From Desulfotignum balticum DSM 7044 (GTDB taxonomy: Bacteria > Desulfobacterota > Desulfobacteria > Desulfobacterales > Desulfobacteraceae): a stretch of DNA of 64,000 nt. The position numbers and the translations under genes were made by a program. Location: contig NZ_ATWO01000003.1 in the NCBI RefSeq assembly GCF_000421285.1, positions 62,001 to 126,000 on the forward strand, given 5' to 3'. The notes beneath the pieces were generated by a model that worked only from the letters and a program-made list of their open reading frames with translations, did no database searches and was not told where the DNA came from. Positions 25,403 to 33,866 of the stretch are shown here, piece by piece. Position 1 is the first letter of the stretch. Each line of letters begins with the position of its first letter.

Positions 25403-26314
25403 ATGCAAATTACCAGAAGGCGCTTTTTCAGGGTCATGGGCGCTGCCGGGGCATCCGTCGCTGTCCGGCCTCCCGCCGGTCATGCCTGGCAGTCCAAGGC
25501 CCCCCCGGACCCTTTCGGATGCCTGGTGGACCTGACCCGGTGTGTGGGATGCCGCAAATGCGAGGAAGCCTGCGCCGAAGTCAACGGTCTGCCGGAACCC
25601 GAGCGGGTGAACTGCCAGTGCACTATTTTTGAAAAAGACCGGCGGCCGGACCATGATGCCTATACCGTGGTCAACCGGTACTATACCGGCAAAGTGGATG
25701 AATTTGACAAACCCGTGCCCACCTTTGCCAAGGTCCAGTGCATGCACTGCCAGGACCCGGCCTGTGTGTCCGCCTGTATTGTGGGGGCGTTGACCAAAGA
25801 TGAGACCGGTGCAGTCAGATATGATGTGACCAAATGTATCGGTTGCCGGTACTGCATGGTGGCCTGTCCCTTTGAAATTCCGGCGTATGAATATTTTGAC
25901 CCCATCACCCCGAAGGTGATGAAATGCACGTTCTGTTATGACCGGATTTCCAAACAAGGGGGTGTTCCGGGGTGTGCCACCATCTGTCCCACGGAAGCCA
26001 TCACCTTCGGCAGGCGGAGCACGCTTCTGGAAGTGGCGAACAAACGGCTGAAAGAAAACCCGGCCCATTATCTGCCGCATATTTACGGGGAAAAGGAAGT
26101 GGGCGGCACCTCCTGGATGTATCTGTCCGGGGTGCCCTTTGAACAGGTGAACCTGCCGGCCCTGCCGGAAACCCCGTCCCCGAAACTGTCGGAAACGGTT
26201 CAGCATTCGCTGTTCACCTATCTATGGTCTCCCATTCTGCTGTTCGGGGTGCTCGGGGGGCTCATGGCCTGGTTCAATAAAAACGATAACCCCCCGGACA
26301 AAGGAGGTGTCTGA
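25403..26314 (+). CDS. TAT-exported 4Fe-4S ferredoxin-type electron-transfer subunit (HybA-like)
   Basis: This 303-residue protein has a twin-arginine signal ([18 protein letters not shown]) and four cysteine motifs for [4Fe-4S] clusters: [35 protein letters not shown] and CTFCYDR...CATIC. A C-terminal hydrophobic anchor follows ([17 protein letters not shown]). This is the layout of HybA, which passes electrons between a periplasmic enzyme and its quinone-reactive membrane partner. ATG 25403 has AAAGGAGG directly upstream. The stop overlaps the start of the membrane subunit gene (ATGG/TGA overlap). No hydrogenase gene is present; the cytochrome takes the catalytic position instead. Confidence 0.88.
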   Translation: MQITRRRFFRVMGAAGASVAVRPPAGHAWQSKAPPDPFGCLVDLTRCVGCRKCEEACAEVNGLPEPERVNCQCTIFEKDRRPDHDAYTVVNRYYTGKVDEFDKPVPTFAKVQCMHCQDPACVSACIVGALTKDETGAVRYDVTKCIGCRYCMVACPFEIPAYEYFDPITPKVMKCTFCYDRISKQGGVPGCATICPTEAITFGRRSTLLEVANKRLKENPAHYLPHIYGEKEVGGTSWMYLSGVPFEQVNLPALPETPSPKLSETVQHSLFTYLWSPILLFGVLGGLMAWFNKNDNPPDKGGV

Positions 26315-27516
26315 TGGCACATGCGGCGCAACCCCTGAAGCGGCCTTTGTGGACGCCCGGGGTACTGGTGATGCTGGTATTCATGTTTGCCGGTGCTGTC
26401 GCCATTATCGCCCGGTTCACCGGGGGCATCGGATATGTTACCAACCTGACCAATGCCCGGCCCTGGGGAATCTGGGTGGGCATTGACGTGGCCACGGGCG
26501 TGGCCCTGGCGGCCGGCGGATTCACCACGGCAGCCCTGGCCCATATTTTCGGCCGTCACTATTATGAACCCGTGACCCGGCCGGCCCTGTTGACCGCTGT
26601 TTTGGGCTATACCTTTGTGGTGATCGGGCTTCTGGTGGATATCGGCCGTTCCTGGGCCATCTGGAAACCCATGTTTTACTGGAATTTTAATTCCGTGCTG
26701 TTTGAAGTGGCCATGTGCGTGATGATCTATCTCACGGTGCTGTATATCGAGTTTCTACCCATTGTGGCGGAACAGTTCAAGGGCCGGGTGAACCTGCCCG
26801 GGATCCTGTCCGGGCTGAACCGCCTGGTGGATGGATTTTTACAGACAGCCGACCGGATTTTAGGCAAGGTCATGTGGGTGTTCATCATTTTAGGGGTGGT
26901 ATTGTCCTGCATGCACCAGTCCAGCCTGGGGTCGCTTATGCTGGTGGCTCCCACCAAGCTGCATCCCCTGTGGTACACCCCGATTCTGCCGCTGCTGTTT
27001 CTCACTTCGGCCATTGCCGTGGGATATCCCATGGTGGTGTTTGAAACCACCCTGACCACGGCGTCGTTCAAGCTGGATTCAGAAGTGAAGATTCTGGCAC
27101 CCTTGACCAAGATCACCATTTTTCTGCTGGGATTTTACATGGTCCTTAAAATCGGGGACATGGTAATGCGGGGCACCTGGATCTATCTGCTGGACGGCAC
27201 GTATCAGACCAATTCCTTTTTAGCGGAACTGCTGTTCGGCGTGATGATCCCCTGGATCATGCTGCTGTTTAAACGGGTGCGGCAGTCCGCCAGAGGCGTG
27301 TTCACGGCCGCAGCCCTGATCGTGGGCGGTGTGGTGCTCAACCGGGTCAATGTGTTTATTGTCGGGTACCGGTCTCCGTTAACGGAAAGCGGGTATTTTC
27401 CGGCGCCATCGGAAATTCTGGTCACACTGGGCCTGATCGCAACCCTGATGTTCATCTACCGGGTGGTGGTCACATATCTGCCCGTATTACAGGCACCCAA
27501 GGAGGTATCTTCATGA
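26314..27516 (+). CDS. HybB/NrfD-like quinone-interacting integral membrane subunit
   Basis: The 400-residue protein has about ten hydrophobic helices and the blocks typical of HybB-type NrfD proteins (RFTGGIGYVTNL, ARPWGIWVGIDVATGVALAAGG). Members oxidise or reduce menaquinol in the membrane and exchange electrons with a HybA-like Fe-S protein. Its start overlaps the Fe-S gene and its stop overlaps the cytochrome start (ATGA), so all three subunits are translationally coupled. AAAGGAGG precedes the start. Confidence 0.9.
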   Translation: MAHAAQPLKRPLWTPGVLVMLVFMFAGAVAIIARFTGGIGYVTNLTNARPWGIWVGIDVATGVALAAGGFTTAALAHIFGRHYYEPVTRPALLTAVLGYTFVVIGLLVDIGRSWAIWKPMFYWNFNSVLFEVAMCVMIYLTVLYIEFLPIVAEQFKGRVNLPGILSGLNRLVDGFLQTADRILGKVMWVFIILGVVLSCMHQSSLGSLMLVAPTKLHPLWYTPILPLLFLTSAIAVGYPMVVFETTLTTASFKLDSEVKILAPLTKITIFLLGFYMVLKIGDMVMRGTWIYLLDGTYQTNSFLAELLFGVMIPWIMLLFKRVRQSARGVFTAAALIVGGVVLNRVNVFIVGYRSPLTESGYFPAPSEILVTLGLIATLMFIYRVVVTYLPVLQAPKEVSS

Positions 27517-29543
27517 TAAAAAAAATAATGGTTTGCGCCTGCCTGATCCCGTTTCTGGCAGGGGTCTGTGCCGCGGAGGTGTGGAAGGCCCCGGATCAGG
27601 AACAGGCCAGGGAACGGGCAAAAGAAACCGTTCCATTTATAAAAGAATACAAGGATGACTGCCAGATCAGCCGGCGCATCTGTCTGATGGATGCCGGAAT
27701 TTCTTTAGACGATGTCACAACGGTCTATTTTCTTTTAGACAGTCCCATCATCAAGGAAAGGGAAGATCATTACGAACCCGTGCGGTTCGCCCACAAGCGC
27801 CATGCGGCCCTGGTCGATGACTGTACCAAATGCCATCACTACCGGCCCAAAGATGAGGATGCCCTGGAAACCACCCGGTGTTCCGCCTGTCACCAGGACA
27901 GTTTCAATCCGGAATATCCTGAGCGCATCGGGCTCAAGGCAGCCTATCATCAGCAGTGCATGGAGTGCCACCAGCAGGAAGCCAAAGGTCCCGTGGACTG
28001 TACCGGGTGTCACCTCAAACATGTGCCGGATCATAAGGAACTGGTAAAGCTGCCGGACAACCCGGACCCCATTCAGGTCACCCAGGCCTGTCTGGAATGC
28101 CATGACACCCAGGGCGAAGACATGCTTAAAACCGCTCACTGGTTGTGGCGGGGACCGTCTCCCTACACCACGGGGCATCGAAAGGACATCCTGCACGGCA
28201 AGGGCACGACCGCCCTGAACAATTTCTGAATCAGCCCCATCAGCAACGAGGCTCGTTGCACAAGCTGTCATGCCGGATATGGATGGAAAGACGCGTCGTT
28301 TGACTTTACCGATAAAACCAGAATCGACTGTCTGGTGTGCCATGACACTACCGGCACCTATGAAAAAGACCCCCCGGGGGCGGGCATGCCCAAAAAAGAA
28401 GTGGACTTGAAGTTTGTGGCCGAAAATGTGGGCCATTCCTCCCGGGCCACCTGCGGGGCCTGCCATTTCAACGGCGGGGGCGGGGATGCCATCAAGCATG
28501 CGGACATGTCCCGCCAGCTGCTCACCCCGGATCGAAACTGCGACATTCACATGGGTGGATATGATTTTGACTGTGCGGAATGCCACAAGACCCGGAACCA
28601 CCAGATTTCCGGGAAAAGCTCTTCCGTGCCTGTGGCCGAAGGGGTGGTAAACTGTGAAAGCTGTCACTCGGAAACCCCGCATTACAGCGGCAATCTGCTG
28701 GACCATCACCTGAACGATCACTCCAAAACCCTGGCCTGCAATGTCTGTCATTCACCCGTGTTTGCCAAGTGCAAACCCACCAAAACCTGGTGGGACTGGT
28801 CTATGGCCGGAGACAAGGAACGGGAGGTGAAAAAAGACAAATACGGCCAGCCCGATTATAACTGGAAAAAAGGGGAATTCAGGTGGGAGGAGTCCGGACT
28901 GCCGGATTACACCTGGTACTCCGGGTATATGGACCGGGTGCTCATGGGAGATAAAGTGGACCTGGATGCGGACGTGATCACCCTGACCGATCCCGTGGGG
29001 TCCATCAATGATCCGGGTTCCAGGATCACGGCTTTCAAGATCATGAAAGGCATCCAGCCCATTGATGCGGAACATGCCCATGTGCTGGTGCCCCAGCTGT
29101 TTTCCGGGGACAAGGACAACACCACGGCCTACTGGAAAAACCTGGACTGGAATAAAGCATTCCAGGCGGGAATGAAAGCCGTGGATCTGCCTTACAGCGG
29201 GGACGTCACATGGAAGGAAACCTGGATGTACTGGCGGATCAACCATGAAGTCATGCCCGCGGACATGGCCTTGTCCTGTGTTCAGTGTCATGAAAGTCTC
29301 AAAGGCGACCAGACCTGCAACCGGTGCCACCAGGACAACCGGGATGTGGATTTCAAGGCCCTGGCCCAGAAAGGAACGGATTTTTCTCTGATGAAGTCCC
29401 AGGGACGGGATGTGGATCAGTTGATCGACAAAACCGATTACATCAACTTCAAGGCCTTAGGTTACCAAGGCGATCCCATTATTCACGGGGGGCGGTTTAA
29501 AAAGCTGCCCATGGGATATCAAAGTCAGTCCCGGACGGAATAA
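27513..29543 (+). CDS. Thirteen-haem c-type cytochrome, octahaem tetrathionate reductase-like, with probable selenocysteine at an in-frame TGA
   Basis: Read through one in-frame TGA (28227-28229), this is a 676-residue periplasmic cytochrome with a signal peptide (KKIMVCACLIPFLAGVCA) and 13 CxxCH haem motifs. The first four (residues 104-167) form a class III/c3-like domain. From CLECH at 193 onward the sequence resembles the octahaem tetrathionate reductase family, including KTAHWLW and SNEARCTSCHAGYGW. Residue 239, in ALNNF-x-IS, is encoded by TGA where I recall family members having Cys. I recall that the Shewanella enzyme has an active-site Cys near its Lys-ligated haem, and this would be the same position. 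A bSECIS-like hairpin follows. AAGGAGG precedes ATG 27513. The partners suggest reduction of a sulfur or nitrogen oxyanion with menaquinol electrons. Alternatives: a nonsense mutation or a sequencing error. Confidence 0.8.
28227..28259 (+). promoter_or_regulatory. In-frame TGA with bacterial SECIS-like hairpin
   Basis: After the TGA (28227-28229) a perfect 7-bp stem (GCAACGA 28243-28249 / TCGTTGC 28253-28259) closes a GGC loop. The loop starts 20 nt after the TGA. A short stem with G in the first loop positions, at about 16-37 nt from the codon, is what bacterial SECIS elements show. The coding frame continues without interruption on both sides. Confidence 0.65.
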
Positions 29544-29550
29544 TTTAAAA

Positions 29551-29596
29551 AAATAACAGGTCAAAGGATGCCGCCGCATCCTTTGACCTGTTATTT
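29551..29596. terminator. Perfect 20-bp hairpin terminator, bidirectional
   Basis: AAATAACAGGTCAAAGGATG and its exact complement flank a CCGCCG loop, with A-rich sequence before and T-rich sequence after. It ends the cytochrome operon and the convergent gene at 29606. Confidence 0.88.
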
Positions 29597-29605
29597 CCTG
29601 GGATA

Positions 29606-30274
29606 TCAAGCGTCAACAATGTCGTAGTATTCAGATGACTTGTCCGGACGGCGCATGATATGAAGCGACAGAATCCGGCTTTCATAATTTTCAACCCGGG
29701 TTTTAAGCGCTTCTTTGGCCTGACGGAATTTTACACTCTGAAGGCCTGATATCAATGTTTCCACATCCTTGACCCGTCCTTCGCAGATGGTTCTCGGCCC
29801 TTCTCCGATGAGTACTTCCCATTCTTCGGCCACATGAATCCCGATCTCTTCCAGAACGGGGTAATATTGAGACAAAACAAACTGCCGGTATTTTTTGAAA
29901 TCATCTTTTTCCCGGGTGATGATATCCCAGACCTGATTGAACTTAACCGTTTTTTCGCCGATCTCCATGGAATAGGTGGGTTCTTTTTTCAAGGGAACCA
30001 GGACCTTGGTTTTGTAATGCTTGATATAATTGAGCAGGTCTGATTTCAGGTGACGGTATTCAGCGCTTTTCAGGGCCGTTTCCAGCTGCTCCAGGTCATT
30101 GCTGACGGTTTCCACGATCACTTCACTGTAGGATCCCACCAGAACGGACCAGCCGGCCACCGTGTGGACTCCCAGACTGTTGATGCCGGGAATGAATTTA
30201 TTGACGATGAAGTCAGCGTATTCGTCAACCTTTGAAGGAGTGATCGTCCAGTAATGCATCAGTTTTACGGCCAT
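29606..30274 (-). CDS. Unknown two-repeat protein, tandem paralogue A
   Basis: I do not recognise a named family. The 222-residue protein consists of two similar halves: residues about 5-95 (HYWTITPSKVDEYADFIVNK, then GVHTVAGWSVLVGSYSEVIV) and about 115-210 (QVWDIITREKDDFKKYRQFV, then GIHVAEEWEVLIGEGPRTIC). The pattern of strand, helix, strand and helix with a central W-x-VLVG/LIGE resembles dimeric alpha-beta barrel folds (NIPSNAP/EthD type), but this is inference. There is no signal peptide. A close paralogue lies 114 bp upstream on the same strand. AGGAGG precedes the start. Confidence 0.7.
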   Translation of the reverse strand: MAVKLMHYWTITPSKVDEYADFIVNKFIPGINSLGVHTVAGWSVLVGSYSEVIVETVSNDLEQLETALKSAEYRHLKSDLLNYIKHYKTKVLVPLKKEPTYSMEIGEKTVKFNQVWDIITREKDDFKKYRQFVLSQYYPVLEEIGIHVAEEWEVLIGEGPRTICEGRVKDVETLISGLQSVKFRQAKEALKTRVENYESRILSLHIMRRPDKSSEYYDIVDA

Positions 30275-30388
30275 GAGAATCCTCCTGTGCGGCTTTGATG
30301 GTTTTTATGTGTTGTTTTATTGTGTGTCAACATGTTGGGCCTGTCCATGTAAACGGCGGTATGGGCCTTATTTTAAACAAAAAAACGG

Positions 30389-31057
30389 TCAAAGAGGGAT
30401 TATTTCATAGCTTTCCGATCGAGCCCCCTTAATTTTCCGGACATGAAACGATAGAATCCGGCTTTGATAATTTTCAACATATTGTTTGAGTTTTTTTCTG
30501 GTGCGTCTGAATTCACTGTTTTGAAGCGCGGGAATGAGTGATCCGGCATCGGTCACACGGCCTTCACAGAACGTATGGGGTTCGTCTCCGATCAACACTT
30601 CCCATTCCCCGGCCACATGGACCCCGATTTTTTCCAGCAACGGGTAAAACTCATGGGTGACAAACTGTTCATAACTCTGATAGTCTTCCGGTTTTAAGGT
30701 GATGACATCCCACATCTGGTTGAACTTGACCGTATCCGGCGAAATGCTCATGGAGTAACTGCCCCGTTTGGCTATGGGCATCATGACTTTGGTTTTGTAA
30801 TCAGTGACAAGGTTGAGCAGGTCCGATTTGAGCAGCCGGTAATCCCTGGTTTTAAGTGCCGTTTCCAGCATGTTCAAATCGCTGCTGACCGTTTCCATGA
30901 TGATTTCGCTGTAGGATCCCACCAGCACGGACCAGCCGGCCACGGTATGCATTCCCAGCCGGTTTACGCCGGGAATGAATTGTTTGATAATAAAGTCGGC
31001 ATACGCTTCCTTTGAGGAAGGGTTGATAGTCCAGTAGTGCATCAGTTTTACGGCCAT
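30389..31057 (-). CDS. Unknown two-repeat protein, tandem paralogue B
   Basis: This 222-residue protein is clearly homologous over its whole length to the product of the gene at 29606-30274 and starts with the same MAVKLMHYWTI motif. It shows the same internal duplication, with HTVAGWSVLVGSYSEIIMET in the first half and HVAGEWEVLIGDEPHTFCEG in the second. Each gene has its own ribosome site, so both are probably expressed. The pair arose by gene duplication of an already internally duplicated ancestor. Function is unknown. The next gene upstream on this strand is a bile-acid/arsenite-type symporter. Confidence 0.7.
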   Translation of the reverse strand: MAVKLMHYWTINPSSKEAYADFIIKQFIPGVNRLGMHTVAGWSVLVGSYSEIIMETVSSDLNMLETALKTRDYRLLKSDLLNLVTDYKTKVMMPIAKRGSYSMSISPDTVKFNQMWDVITLKPEDYQSYEQFVTHEFYPLLEKIGVHVAGEWEVLIGDEPHTFCEGRVTDAGSLIPALQNSEFRRTRKKLKQYVENYQSRILSFHVRKIKGARSESYEIIPL

Positions 31058-31191
31058 GGCTGTCCTCCTTGTTCGGCTTTCATGTCACTGGCTGGTGCAT
31101 TGCTGTAATCGGATCATTTCGTGTTGATTATTCACAGTTAAATGAGACAGCCGCATTTGTCAACCAAAATATGGAGTTACACGCACGTCCT

Positions 31192-31286
31192 TCAGGACGG
31201 CCGGGCCACCGGTACCGGGACCCTGGATTTGGACATCACACCGCTGGCAGTACTTCCCAGCATCATTCTTTCAAATTCATTATGAC
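31192..31286 (-). pseudogene. C-terminal remnant of a universal stress protein
   Basis: Overlapping the end of the symporter gene in another frame, the minus strand encodes IHGHNEFERMMLGSTAS, VMSKSRVPVPVARPS and a stop. This matches the ATP-binding C-terminus of UspA-type proteins (G-x-HG-x9-GS, then PV-x-V). No upstream part of a Usp is found. It is probably the relic of a deletion or fusion at the symporter 3' end. Confidence 0.4.
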
Positions 31287-32330
31287 CATGGATCCGGAGA
31301 TTTCCAGCGCTTCGTCCGGGGCCTCCTCTCTGGCAGCCGGTTCGGGTTTCGCCGGTTTGGGCGGACCGAACATCACATGGATGAATTTCACATACCAGGC
31401 CGCGGACTGAATCTGGATGATATAGGCCAGCGATATGAGCAGGGCAATGGTCAGGCCCTCTTTTCCGAACGCGGTCATGGCAATGGCCAGGGCAATGGAC
31501 AGATCCCGCATGACCACACCGAACACCATGGCAATGGCATCTTCCCGCTGGAACAGAAACCGGCCGGCAACGGTCAGAAATACATAGGAGACCAGATAAA
31601 ACACGACCAAAGGCAGCAGGATAATGAGAATATCGCCGGGATTGGCAATGATGTGCCTGGCTTTCAAAGACATGGCCACAAACGCGATGAGCACCACGCC
31701 CAGGGCTGAAAACGGCGGGAATTTGGGTTTGACTCTGTCATTCCATTTCTGGGCCCCATATTTTTTTACCCCATAGGTCTGGGTCAACAGGCCCACCACC
31801 AGGGGAAAGAACACAAAAATGGCAATCTGTTTGAACATGTGGAGCATATCCACGTCAATGGTGGCGCCCATGAACACCTTGGTGTAGACGGGTGCGGCCA
31901 GAGATCCGATGACCAGGCCGAATACCACCATTTTGATGGCAGCTTCCTTGCTGCCTTTGGCAAACCCGGTCCAGGAAATGGTCATTCCGGATGTGGGCAG
32001 CACCCCGATCAGAAACAGCCCTACGGCCCACAGCCCGTATTTGGGGTCCTGGCCGGACAAAAAAAGCTTGCCGATGAAAAACGCCAGCAGCGGGATGAGA
32101 ATGAAATTGATGACCTGGGTGGCGGTCTGCAGTTTGAGATCCCGGCCCTTGAAAATGGTTTTCACATTCAGGGTCACCATCATGGGATATACCATGACAA
32201 AGGTCACGGGAATAATGAACTGTTTTAAAAAACCGGCATCAAACAGGTATCCGAAGATCAATCCAAAGCCCATGGCCACGGGGATGGTCCATACCAGGTT
32301 TTTCTGAATGAATGTCAACGCTTTGATCAT
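31263..32330 (-). CDS. Bile acid:sodium symporter/ACR3-like transporter
   Basis: The 355-residue inner-membrane protein has about ten hydrophobic helices and the pattern of the bile acid:Na+ symporter superfamily (PF01758 type), including FLIGVLPTSGMTISWTGFAKG and VVMRDLSIALAIAM. Relatives transport organic anions or arsenite; the substrate here is open. The C-terminal tail after the last helix is long, Pro/Glu-rich and atypical (PPKPAKPEPAAREEAPDEAL) and runs over a universal-stress-protein remnant. The start overlaps the stop of the small Cys-rich gene by 4 bp. Grouping with thioredoxin and Cys-rich proteins would fit a sulfur or arsenic compound. Confidence 0.8.
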   Translation of the reverse strand: MIKALTFIQKNLVWTIPVAMGFGLIFGYLFDAGFLKQFIIPVTFVMVYPMMVTLNVKTIFKGRDLKLQTATQVINFILIPLLAFFIGKLFLSGQDPKYGLWAVGLFLIGVLPTSGMTISWTGFAKGSKEAAIKMVVFGLVIGSLAAPVYTKVFMGATIDVDMLHMFKQIAIFVFFPLVVGLLTQTYGVKKYGAQKWNDRVKPKFPPFSALGVVLIAFVAMSLKARHIIANPGDILIILLPLVVFYLVSYVFLTVAGRFLFQREDAIAMVFGVVMRDLSIALAIAMTAFGKEGLTIALLISLAYIIQIQSAAWYVKFIHVMFGPPKPAKPEPAAREEAPDEALEISGSMVIMNLKE

Positions 32331-32536
32331 GACTGTTTTTCCTTATGATGAAGTGCTGCCGTAGCGTCAGCATCGTTGAAGTTTTTTTTGGACACAAAAT
32401 GAATGGGACAGGACGACCGGAATTTGCAGTAAATATCCGGGTCTCGGCATTCCAGGCACTCTTCGCATAAATGGATGCCGTGTTTCAAACAAATATAACT
32501 GGTCTCCCTGTCCGGATGGTTGATGCATCTGCCCAT
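32327..32536 (-). CDS. Small cysteine-rich protein (69 residues)
   Basis: The protein has eight cysteines and several histidines in the first 45 residues (CINHPDRETSYICLKHG, CEECLECRD, YCKF, SCPIHF). It probably folds around zinc, B-box-like, or around an Fe-S cluster. No named family is recognised. It lies between thioredoxin and the symporter in a tight operon, overlapping the symporter start. Confidence 0.65.
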   Translation of the reverse strand: MGRCINHPDRETSYICLKHGIHLCEECLECRDPDIYCKFRSSCPIHFVSKKNFNDADATAALHHKEKQS

Positions 32537-32549
32537 GGTTTTCTCCTGT

Positions 32550-32861
32550 TCAATGACGGTCTGAAAGAATAGCGTTCAGATTTTTTTCCAGCGCTTCTTT
32601 GGGTTGAACGCCCACGAATCGTTTGATTTCTTTGCCCTGGTCAAACAATATAAATGTGGGAATGCTCTGGACCATATAATGGGTGGCCACATCCGGCCGG
32701 GAATTGATATCGATTTCCACCATTGTGACCCGGCCCTGATATTTTTTTGCCAGATCTTTGATCACGGGCGCCATCTGCCGGCAGGGGCTGCACCAGGTTG
32801 CACTGAAATCCACCAAAGCCACCTGATTTTTTAAACCGGGGTCCATCTGGGTAATTTCCAT
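32550..32861 (-). CDS. trxA: Thioredoxin
   Basis: The 103-residue protein has the thioredoxin fold with an active site SATWCSPCRQMAPV (WCSPC instead of the common WCGPC) and the cis-Pro loop VQSIPTFILF. It reduces protein disulfides in the cytoplasm. The start at ATG 32861 (MEITQMD) gives the normal length and has AAAAGGA upstream; an in-frame ATG at 32903 would add 14 residues. It is the first gene of a Trx, Cys-rich, symporter operon. Confidence 0.88.
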   Translation of the reverse strand: MEITQMDPGLKNQVALVDFSATWCSPCRQMAPVIKDLAKKYQGRVTMVEIDINSRPDVATHYMVQSIPTFILFDQGKEIKRFVGVQPKEALEKNLNAILSDRH

Positions 32862-33070
32862 TTTTGATAATCCTTTTTCAGTCTCAGGTTTTTGATCAAT
32901 CATGCCTGTTGATTATCATAATCAAAAATCGTGCCGAGAAAAGATTATCTGGAAAAACCATGGCAATACCCGCCCGGGACAAAGGTTTTCACTTGATACG
33001 CTGTAAAAAGGAAAACCGGTTTGTGGCCCGTTACCCGGGAAACGGGTCGTTTTTCAGCAAAACGGTAACG

Positions 33071-33799
33071 TTACGCTTTGCCGGCCGTGAAACCGGTGGC
33101 AAACATCGCTTGTTTGAATATTGTTTCACCCCTTGCAAAGGTATCTGCCGCATCCGTCAATGCCAGGCAAAGATCCATGGCAGTTACCAGTTCCACCCGG
33201 CCGGTCTCCAGATGCATGCGGGTGCACACGGACTGCACCACATCCCGGGCCAGGGTGTACACATAATTGGGGGCGGACAGACAGGGGATCTCCGCGTCAT
33301 GATTGCCGGAGACAAACGCGGCTTCACAGTCCCGGCGGTCCAGGGAATTCCAGGTTCTGCAGATAAAGGGACGCTGGTCATACACCATGCAGGCATGGTG
33401 ATCCAGAAAAATACACGGGGTCTGGTCCTTGATCGCCACCCGCTGTGCCAGGGACTGTCCCCGGGTATGGGCCAGGTTGTCGCGAATCCGGGTTTTCAGG
33501 TGACGTTGTTCATCCGGGGTGAAGCACGCTTGGATATGGGCGCTGAGCAATATCGCTTCCAGCGGGGTCACATGGATGCGGGAATGGCAGCAGAAACTGC
33601 ATCCGCTGGCGCAGTCCGGCGCCGGGGATTCGCAGGTCAATGCCACGGAAACCAGCACCCGGGCCGCTGCATCCGTTACCTGGGTGATCATGGGAAACAG
33701 GGTCCCGGATGAATTCCGGGTCTCTTTTTGAGCGGCATCGGCGATCTGAAAAAAATAAGCGGACAAGGCATCTGTGTCCGGCGGGGTCTGATCCTGCAT
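33071..33799 (-). CDS. YkgJ-family cysteine-cluster protein
   Basis: The 242-residue protein contains the CxxxCxxCC motif of the YkgJ/Fe-S-or-Zn cluster family (CASGCSFCCHSRIHV near residue 70) and later conserved cysteines (CIFLDHHACMVYDQRPFICRTW). The biochemical role of the family is not firmly known. Start ATG 33799 follows GGAG. The stop lies inside a GTAACGTTAC palindrome. Confidence 0.8.
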   Translation of the reverse strand: MQDQTPPDTDALSAYFFQIADAAQKETRNSSGTLFPMITQVTDAAARVLVSVALTCESPAPDCASGCSFCCHSRIHVTPLEAILLSAHIQACFTPDEQRHLKTRIRDNLAHTRGQSLAQRVAIKDQTPCIFLDHHACMVYDQRPFICRTWNSLDRRDCEAAFVSGNHDAEIPCLSAPNYVYTLARDVVQSVCTRMHLETGRVELVTAMDLCLALTDAADTFARGETIFKQAMFATGFTAGKA

Positions 33800-33866
33800 G
33801 ACGTCTCCAATCGTTTTGTAAGACAGGCAGCGATCTGAAAGAATCCGCCAGAGGGATGTCTGGAAC

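Noticed and set aside
28335..29543. Treating the second cytochrome part as a separate gene starting at an internal codon
   Set aside because: It would lack a signal peptide and ribosome site, although its haems need export. The frame is continuous with the upstream part apart from one TGA, and two haem motifs lie between the TGA and that start.
33033..33053. Small hairpin followed by T-run (ACCCG...CGGGT, CGTTTTT)
   Set aside because: On the plus strand no gene ends here, and the stem is only 5 bp, so it is not counted as a terminator.
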